Origin: Acidobacteriota bacterium
GTDB lineage: Bacteria > Acidobacteriota > Terriglobia > Terriglobales > Acidobacteriaceae
DNA length: 9,554 bases
Assembly: GCA_025353435.1 (NCBI GenBank)
Contig: JANXQR010000754.1
Coordinates: forward strand, 1 to 9,554
Reading direction: 5' to 3'
This document shows positions 5,655 to 9,554 of the stretch, piece after piece (the stretch's first letter is position 1; each line of letters begins with the position of its first letter). The translations under genes and the position numbers were made by a program. The notes below the pieces were generated by a model. It ran no database searches, was not told where the DNA came from, and saw nothing but the letters and a program-made list of their open reading frames with translations.

Positions 5655-7019
5655 ATGAAACTGCTGCGTTTGTGCATTCTTGTATTGCTCTTGGTTCTCT
5701 CTGTTTCAGCTTCCATCCAGGCTCTCGAGCGCCAGTCCGCGTCGGTTTATCACGCGCGGAGAGTCGCACTCGCGGAAAAGCTGCATGGCGGCGTGGCTGT
5801 GGTCTTTGCAGGCGAAGAGCCGCTTCTCGACCTGATGCCTTTCCGGCAGGACGAAGACTTCTACTACCTCACTGGCTGGAATGAGCCGGGTGCCGCGTTG
5901 CTGATTGCCGCCGCATCGGAGCCGCCTTCCGCGCAGGCCGACCCGCAGCCTGCTCACAAGTACACCGAAATTCTCTTCCTGCCCACTCGCAACCTGCGCA
6001 TGGAGAAGTACACCGGCGTCAAGCTGGACGCGGCCACGCCGAACGCCTCCCAAAGCACTGCGGTTGACGCGGTACAGCCCATGACCGAGCTGCCTGGTGT
6101 GCTCAGCGGCATGATCGCCACCGATCGTCGCGTGTCAGCGCACATCAGTACGCAAACGGATAATCCGCAGGCCAAGGCGCTCCTTGAGTTTGTTGCCGCG
6201 ACGCTTGGCGCAAGCGCCCTGCCACCCGCCCACGATGTCGCCGAGCCGACGCAGGAACTTCGCGTGGTCAAGGATGAGGGCGAGCTCGATCTCCTCAAGA
6301 AGGCCAGCGATGCGTCAATTGCGGCGCAGCGCGTGATGATGCGCGCGGTCAAGCCCGGCGCGACCGAGCGGGCCGTTGCCGGAAAAATGTACACGACATG
6401 GATGGAGAAGGGTTGCGAACGCGCTTCGTATGCTCCGATCGTCGGTTCCGGCCACAATTCGACCGTCCTGCACTACTCCAATAACGACGGCACACTGAAG
6501 GACGGCGACGTGGTGGTGGTCGATGCGGCCTGCGAGTACTCCATGTATGCGTCTGACATCACGCGCACCGTGCCCGTAAGCGGGCATTTCACCGCACACC
6601 AGCGCGAGATTTACGACGTGGTCCTGGGCGCACAACGTGCCGCGGCGGAAGCTTTTGTCGCCGGCAAGTCGAAGATCAACGACCGCGATCGGAAGGACCC
6701 CGACTCGCTCGACACCGTGGCGTACAACTACATCAACACTCATGGAAAAAGCCTGGATGGCAAGCCGCTCGGCCAATACTGGCTGCACGGTTTGGGGCAC
6801 ATGGTGGGCATCGACGTGCACGATCCGGCGAAGTATCCTGCGGTGCTGAAGCCGGGCACGGTGTTCACCATCGAGCCCGGCGTCTACATCCCCGAGGAGA
6901 ATCTCGGCGTCCGCATTGAAGACGTGTTTGTAGTGGGAGCGGATGGCAAACTGATCGACCTGGTGGCCGACCTGCCGCACACAGCCGACGATGTCGAATC
7001 TGCAATGCGGGAGAAGTGA
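5655..7019 (+). CDS. pepP: Secreted Xaa-Pro aminopeptidase (M24B, creatinase fold)
   Basis: Removes N-terminal residues that precede proline. The 454-residue product starts with a signal peptide (KLLRLCILVLLLVLSVSASI) with a likely cut after Ala23, so it acts outside the cytoplasm. The aminopeptidase-P N-terminal domain follows (about 28-190, including DFYYLTGWNEPGAALLI), then the pita-bread catalytic domain. The five metal ligands are all present: Asp290 (VVDAACEY), Asp301 (ASDITRT), His382 (GLGHMVG), Glu407 (TIEPGVY) and Glu422 (RIEDV). The usual DAG/DxGxEY context is altered to DAACEY, which leaves the ligand intact. Length and domains fit an intact dinuclear metalloenzyme. It is followed after 4 bp by the next gene, so they form an operon. 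The start and promoter are discussed at 5613-5648. Confidence 0.93.
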   Translation: MKLLRLCILVLLLVLSVSASIQALERQSASVYHARRVALAEKLHGGVAVVFAGEEPLLDLMPFRQDEDFYYLTGWNEPGAALLIAAASEPPSAQADPQPAHKYTEILFLPTRNLRMEKYTGVKLDAATPNASQSTAVDAVQPMTELPGVLSGMIATDRRVSAHISTQTDNPQAKALLEFVAATLGASALPPAHDVAEPTQELRVVKDEGELDLLKKASDASIAAQRVMMRAVKPGATERAVAGKMYTTWMEKGCERASYAPIVGSGHNSTVLHYSNNDGTLKDGDVVVVDAACEYSMYASDITRTVPVSGHFTAHQREIYDVVLGAQRAAAEAFVAGKSKINDRDRKDPDSLDTVAYNYINTHGKSLDGKPLGQYWLHGLGHMVGIDVHDPAKYPAVLKPGTVFTIEPGVYIPEENLGVRIEDVFVVGADGKLIDLVADLPHTADDVESAMREK

Positions 7020-7023
7020 GCGT

Positions 7024-7374
7024 ATGGAGCCCGACCAATTCAGCTCGTTGACCACCGTGTTTCGCGATCAGCTGCTCGCATGTCTTGAAGAATGCGCCCA
7101 CGGGCGGCGCGGACTATTTGCAGAACACGAACACCTGGGTGAGGAGCATGCCTGGCCGGAAGCCAGCCAGTTGCGCGAGCTGGCAGCGGCGCTGCAATCG
7201 ATCATGGCGCAGTCCGAGGAGCGTGACGCCCTCTGCGACGAGTTCCTCGACCTGTGCGCCATTCACGGCGAACACGATCCTGGCGAGCCGCGCCTGGCCC
7301 GGGAGTTCCTGAAGCGCATCGATAAGGGCCAGGTGGGCACACCTATGCAAAAAGAGTGGGATTGGCAGCGATGA
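7024..7374 (+). CDS. Small helical four-cysteine protein, function unknown
   Basis: I do not recognise a family. The 116-residue protein is acidic and predicted to be mostly helical, with no signal peptide or membrane segment. Four cysteines occur in two helix-compatible pairs: Cys20-x3-Cys24 (CLEEC) and Cys71-x6-Cys78 (CDEFLDLC). His-rich spots (HEHLGEEHAW, 35-44) and a basic/Trp tail (KEWDWQR) are also present. The ATG at 7024 lies 4 bp after the peptidase stop, with GGAGAAG upstream inside the peptidase gene, so translation is probably coupled. An upstream in-frame ATG at 6991 lies inside the peptidase gene and is less likely. Its stop TGA overlaps ATG at 7371 as ATGA, hinting at a further coupled gene that is now broken. 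Confidence 0.7.
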   Translation: MEPDQFSSLTTVFRDQLLACLEECAHGRRGLFAEHEHLGEEHAWPEASQLRELAAALQSIMAQSEERDALCDEFLDLCAIHGEHDPGEPRLAREFLKRIDKGQVGTPMQKEWDWQR

Positions 7375-7477
7375 ATGCCGACCGATTGCACCGCGTCAAC
7401 TCGCGCTCCTGATCGTCTCGCCGCTCGGCGTGGTGGTGGGAGGGCTGGCGCGTACGAGCGTGTTGGGAATTCTATGA
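7371..7477 (+). pseudogene. Possible frameshifted remnant of a coupled small membrane protein
   Basis: ATG at 7371 overlaps the preceding stop as ATGA. The frame reads MNADRLHRVNSRS and stops. Immediately after RVN, the frame shifted to positions 7397-7477 reads QLALLIVSPLGVVVGGLARTSVLGIL before TGA. A short charged start followed by a long hydrophobic helix is what a signal anchor looks like, so one indel may have broken a small membrane protein. The segment is short, and chance is a real alternative. Confidence 0.3.
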
Positions 7478-7489
7478 GTTAGCGGCACA

Positions 7490-7527
7490 TTGCTGACCTA
7501 TTCCCACCCTGCTATCATGGTGGGAAT
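7490..7527 (+). promoter_or_regulatory. vapBC promoter with embedded operator
   Basis: TTGCTG (7490-7495), a 17-bp spacer and TATCAT (7513-7518, five of six consensus bases, preceded by TGC as an extended -10) form a good promoter. ATTCCCACC (7500-7508) and GGTGGGAAT (7519-7527) are perfect 9-bp inverted repeats with the -10 exactly in their 10-bp loop. VapB or the VapBC complex bound there would block polymerase, the usual autoregulation of such modules. Confidence 0.65.
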
Positions 7528-7538
7528 GGAGGTGCTTC

Positions 7539-7790
7539 TTGGAACTGCAGCTTCGAACCAAAGTCGGAGAAAAGGGAAGGCTCGTCATTCCATTGGAGAT
7601 TCGCGAAGCGCTGGGGATGGACGTAGGCACGGCGGTGGATCTTCGTGTCGAAGGTGATGAGCTTCGCATTTCCACGCTGAAGAGCCGCATCCGGCGTGCG
7701 CAGGAGCGGGCCCGCCGCTATGTGAAACCGGGAACGCTGGTTTCAGACGAATTGATCGCCGAGAGACGTGAGGCAGCCAAGCATGAATGA
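7539..7790 (+). CDS. vapB: VapB-type antitoxin (AbrB domain)
   Basis: An 83-residue antitoxin that neutralises the downstream PIN ribonuclease and binds its own promoter. The AbrB/SpoVT domain covers about residues 4-48 (LRTKVGEKGRLVIPLEIREA, then VGTAVDLRVEGDELRIST). The basic helix KSRIRRAQERARRYV and the acidic tail SDELIAERREAAKHE form the toxin-binding part. Translation starts at TTG 7539, six bases after a strong GGAGG (7528-7532), about 14 nt from the predicted transcript start. The last 8 nt overlap the toxin gene, giving coupled translation. It resembles the 2006-2290 antitoxin only at the AbrB fold level. Confidence 0.88.
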   Translation: MELQLRTKVGEKGRLVIPLEIREALGMDVGTAVDLRVEGDELRISTLKSRIRRAQERARRYVKPGTLVSDELIAERREAAKHE

Positions 7791-8169
7791 AGTGGTTTTG
7801 GACGCCTCGGCCATTCTGGCTATTGTGTTTCGGGAACCCGGTGCAGAGAAGCTCACAGTAGAAATCCTTAAAGACGCAGTGATCAGTACCGTCAATCTTG
7901 CCGAGGTGCAGTCCACACTTATAAAGAAGGGATTCGTTCCGAGCGAGGCGTGGGAAGATGCCCTGTCGCTTGTGACAGCAGCGGAGCCCTACACGATTGA
8001 ACACGCCAGGATCGCCGGCGATCTTATCACTGAAACGGAACGATATGGCCTTTCGCTGGGCGATCGATCATGTCTGGCGTTGGCCATTGCGCTCAATGCG
8101 CCCGTATACACCACTGACAGGATGTGGAAGAAGCTTAAGCTCGGCATTCCGATTCACGTGATCCGCTGA
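7783..8169 (+). CDS. vapC: VapC-type PIN-domain ribonuclease toxin
   Basis: A 128-residue PIN-domain toxin; family members are Mg2+-dependent RNases, many cutting tRNA or rRNA. The acidic active-site residues are in place: Asp7 (VLDASAIL), Glu41 (NLAEV), Asp94 (LGDRSCLALA) and Asp112 (TTDRMW), so it looks catalytically intact. The ATG at 7783 overlaps vapB by 8 nt and has GAGG (7770-7773) nine bases upstream. A GTG at 7768 in the same frame is less likely because it would start upstream of that site. The cleavage target cannot be deduced. The gene converges with the outer-membrane protein gene, separated by a 72-bp gap. Confidence 0.93.
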   Translation: MNEVVLDASAILAIVFREPGAEKLTVEILKDAVISTVNLAEVQSTLIKKGFVPSEAWEDALSLVTAAEPYTIEHARIAGDLITETERYGLSLGDRSCLALAIALNAPVYTTDRMWKKLKLGIPIHVIR

Positions 8170-8192
8170 TACCAGTCCTGTGAAAAGTTTGA

Positions 8193-8223
8193 GCGCTGCG
8201 TCTTTTTTCAAAAGGCACGGCGC
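8193..8223 (+). terminator. Hairpin between convergent vapC and outer-membrane protein genes
   Basis: GCGCTGCGTCTTTT (8193-8206) pairs with AAAAGGCACGGCGC (8210-8223) around a TTC loop. Thirteen of 14 positions pair, including two G-U pairs that form only in plus-strand RNA. A T-run (8238-8243) follows only after about 14 bases, so it is an imperfect intrinsic terminator for vapBC. The pairing is weaker on the minus strand. Confidence 0.45.
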
Positions 8224-8241
8224 CCATAACTCCTCGTCTTT

Positions 8242-9129
8242 TTAGAAACGCACGCCAAACGAGATCGGAATCAGCTTGGTGTCAGCTCCCACAGTCGTTA
8301 AGCCGAGGCCATTGGGCTGCGTTGTGACTGCCGGCGTCATCACGTCGAGGTAGCGAGCCTCCGCAAATAGTTCCATCTTTCCCTCGCCATAGAATCCGCC
8401 GAACCGGTGCCTGACGCCGCCGCCCACGTTCCATCCGCCCTGGTTCGACGAGAAGTGGCCGATCACCGCATTCTGGTAGCCAATACCGCAGTAGTAGTAG
8501 GTGCAATATTCCACGGCCTGGGGGCTGGTGAAGTTGGTCACCTTGCGGTAAAAGCCACCGCCGCCGGTCACGTAAACGCTGGTCGATTTCTTCGGCATCA
8601 GGTCAATCACCGGAGCCAGCGTGAGTGACCAGAGTTGCACGTTGCCGCCGTTGGCGCCCGCCTCGGCCACAATCGCACTCGGCAGGCCGTCGTAAATAAA
8701 CTGGTATTCCGCCAGCACCGTCAAAGCGCGCGCAAGGTGTAGGCCTCCACCTACCGTGACCTGGCCACCCGTTTTGACGTAAGGGCTCGTGGAACTGTTT
8801 GGCACGTTGAATCCGCCGCCCGCTTCAAAGGCCAGCCGGCTCTTCCAGTCATGGCCTGCCCGGCCGGCGGAGTTGTCGTACTGACCTCCCCCGGACGGAG
8901 ACGGTGCCGCAGGAATCCCGCCCGGATCTGCCGCACCGCCGTTGCCGTTCATCATCACCGAATCGTTCGAACTGGAGTACGCGGTGGAGACGGCCGCCTC
9001 ATGGGACGAGTCCCCCGACTCAAAAGCTGATAGAGCGCCTTGCGCGCTTACGGCCCCGGCCGCAATCAGAAACATAGCCCCGAGAACGGCAATACGCCGT
9101 ATAGGAAACATCAAAAACACTGTTGGCAT
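8242..9129 (-). CDS. Outer-membrane beta-barrel protein
   Basis: A 295-residue secreted protein. The signal peptide MPTVFLMFPIRRIAVLGAMF continues to a likely cut after Ala29 (VSA-QG). A low-complexity Ser/Gly/Pro/Asn stretch (about 30-92) follows. From about residue 97 there are alternating amphipathic strands typical of a small barrel (RLAFEAGGGFNV, QVTVGGGLHLARALTVLAEYQFIY, VQLWSLTLAPVIDL, VYVTGGGGFYRKV, WNVGGGVRHRF, ELFAEARYLDV). The last residue is Phe in PISFGVRF, the sorting signal recognised by the Bam complex. Cys209 and Cys214 in a surface-loop-like segment could form a disulphide. The ATG at 9129 has AGAGGA eight bases upstream. In-frame codons up to 9225 have no such site and would bury the signal peptide. 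A candidate antisense RNA starts within its leader. No specific pore or ligand role can be assigned. Confidence 0.85.
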   Translation of the reverse strand: MPTVFLMFPIRRIAVLGAMFLIAAGAVSAQGALSAFESGDSSHEAAVSTAYSSSNDSVMMNGNGGAADPGGIPAAPSPSGGGQYDNSAGRAGHDWKSRLAFEAGGGFNVPNSSTSPYVKTGGQVTVGGGLHLARALTVLAEYQFIYDGLPSAIVAEAGANGGNVQLWSLTLAPVIDLMPKKSTSVYVTGGGGFYRKVTNFTSPQAVEYCTYYYCGIGYQNAVIGHFSSNQGGWNVGGGVRHRFGGFYGEGKMELFAEARYLDVMTPAVTTQPNGLGLTTVGADTKLIPISFGVRF

Positions 9130-9151
9130 TTTTCGGTCCTCTGAATATGAT
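9123..9151 (+). promoter_or_regulatory. Strong sigma70-like promoter pointing away from the outer-membrane protein gene
   Basis: TTGGCA (9123-9128) and TATGAT (9146-9151) are separated by exactly 17 bp, and each matches consensus at five of six positions, the best overall match in the window. The -35 overlaps the start codon of the outer-membrane protein gene on the other strand. Predicted transcription starts near 9158. Confidence 0.5.
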
Positions 9152-9157
9152 TTACGT

Positions 9158-9330
9158 GAATTTTGTTGCTTACACGAAAGTGCCCTCGTCATCATCCCAC
9201 TCGCGCAATCGACGCACTGCGGCAAGCCGAATCTACCATTCCCGCTAGCAACTTAGACACAGATGTGGCAGTAGGGTTGCGTTCCTGACACATAAAGTGT
9301 GAGGGCCGGAGCATTGCCCCGGCCCTTTTT
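9158..9330 (+). ncRNA. Candidate small RNA antisense to outer-membrane protein leader
   Basis: A good promoter (9123-9151) and a strong intrinsic terminator (9302-9330) on the plus strand bracket about 170 bp with no convincing reading frame. The interior can form several small stems: CAC-GAAA-GTG near 9171-9180, CGGC/GCCG near 9220-9229, CACA/TGTG near 9258-9267 and ACAC/GTGT near 9288-9300. The transcript would overlap, in antisense, the 5' leader of the minus-strand outer-membrane protein mRNA. The exact start is inferred from the -10. Confidence 0.42.
9302..9330 (+). terminator. Strong intrinsic terminator
   Basis: AGGGCCGG (9302-9309) pairs perfectly with CCGGCCCT (9319-9326) around a 9-nt loop and is followed by a run of five T on the plus strand. 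On the minus strand the hairpin is followed by CACACTTTATG rather than a T-run, so it serves plus-strand transcription. No plus-strand protein gene lies upstream of it. Confidence 0.75.
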
Positions 9331-9348
9331 GAATCTAAATGGAACGAC

Positions 9349-9554
9349 TCAGCCTTGGATATCGAACTGTTCCGGATGCAGAGCCGCGTCGCTCTTCACC
9401 AGGATGTTCTTGCCAATGAGTTCCTCGAATTCCGTGAGCCAGTGTGCATTGTTTGATTTCAGCACCTTCACCGTCTCCGGGTTCACTCGAAGCATCACGT
9501 CGGCATTCTCAAAGTGCTTCCGCATCTTGCGCAACTCAACGTAAATCTCGTTGC
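9349..9554 (-). CDS. rng: Ribonuclease G/E family protein, C-terminal end (cut by window edge)
   Basis: The last 67 residues of a protein entering from the right edge. The visible part starts NEIYVELRKMRKHFENADVM, passes through LRVNPETVKVLKSNNAHWLTEFEELIGKNILVKSDAALHPEQFDIQG, and ends at TGA 9349-9351. It resembles the C-terminal end of RNase G: a beta-alpha unit with a predicted 'vnp-vvk-L' strand/helix, an acidic helix, 'GK-I-VK-D--LHPEQFDI' and no long disordered tail as in E. coli RNase E. Those enzymes cleave single-stranded AU-rich RNA and mature 5S/16S rRNA. The S1 and catalytic DNase-I-like domains lie outside the window. In-frame TTG and ATG codons near 9534 and 9525 are internal, not starts. 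Confidence 0.78.
   Translation of the reverse strand, partial: NEIYVELRKMRKHFENADVMLRVNPETVKVLKSNNAHWLTEFEELIGKNILVKSDAALHPEQFDIQG

Noticed and set aside
6315..7055. 246-codon open frame on the minus strand across the peptidase gene
   Set aside because: Antisense to the catalytic domain of an intact M24 peptidase. The translation is His/Arg/Val-biased, as expected from a shadow of GC-rich codons.
9130..9225. N-terminal extension of the outer-membrane protein to 9225
   Set aside because: It would place 32 residues before a clear signal peptide, and the ATG at 9129 has a good ribosome site.
9302..9330. Terminator of the minus-strand RNase G gene
   Set aside because: On the minus strand no T-run follows the hairpin; the T-run is on the plus strand only. 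It may still stop some minus-strand transcripts, but that is not the better reading.
1..9554. CRISPR array, tRNA, rRNA or transposase gene
   Set aside because: No regularly spaced direct repeats, no tRNA cloverleaf or rRNA sequence recognised, and no transposase or integrase motif in any frame examined.

Overview
The window looks like chromosomal DNA of an Acidobacteriota-type bacterium. This rests on overall impression: GC-rich coding DNA, a long RimP, a secreted creatinase-fold peptidase, DUF2236 and PLP-decarboxylase genes, several toxin-antitoxin modules, and an outer-membrane beta-barrel ending in Phe (so a diderm). It is not a database match. Both ends are cut inside conserved genes: nusA on the left and an RNase G/E family gene on the right, both on the minus strand.

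Layout. Positions 1-1312 carry rimP and nusA, read leftward, in the classic order rimP-nusA. A candidate promoter (1498-1526) and an intrinsic-terminator-like hairpin (1411-1436) lie upstream. Positions 1543-2369 are a toxin-antitoxin graveyard. An orphan ribbon-helix-helix antitoxin (minus) and an AbrB-type antitoxin (plus) are divergently transcribed. The AbrB gene is followed by only the first ~25 recognisable residues of a RelE/ParE-like toxin. The stump ends two bases before a PLP-dependent decarboxylase gene (2372-3769). A small membrane-anchored protein and a DUF2236 (MpaB-like) protein follow on the plus strand.

A 319-bp AT/purine-rich gap with a GC-rich palindromic island (5336-5654) separates these from a secreted Xaa-Pro aminopeptidase (5655-7019). 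That gene is closely followed by a small four-cysteine helical protein and by what looks like a frameshifted remnant of a third coupled gene. An intact vapBC module (7539-8169) follows, with its promoter embedded in a 9-bp inverted repeat. It converges on an outer-membrane beta-barrel gene read leftward (8242-9129).

No complete new multi-gene system is visible. The most interesting signals are small. One is a candidate ~170-nt plus-strand RNA (promoter 9123-9151, strong terminator 9302-9330) lying antisense to the leader of the outer-membrane protein gene. A second is an in-frame 51-bp double palindrome inside a non-conserved segment of rimP. A third is the possible attenuator ahead of rimP-nusA. 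A fourth is the decayed toxin gene that now abuts a metabolic gene. The last is a pair of promoters placed so that transcripts would begin at the start codon (leaderless).
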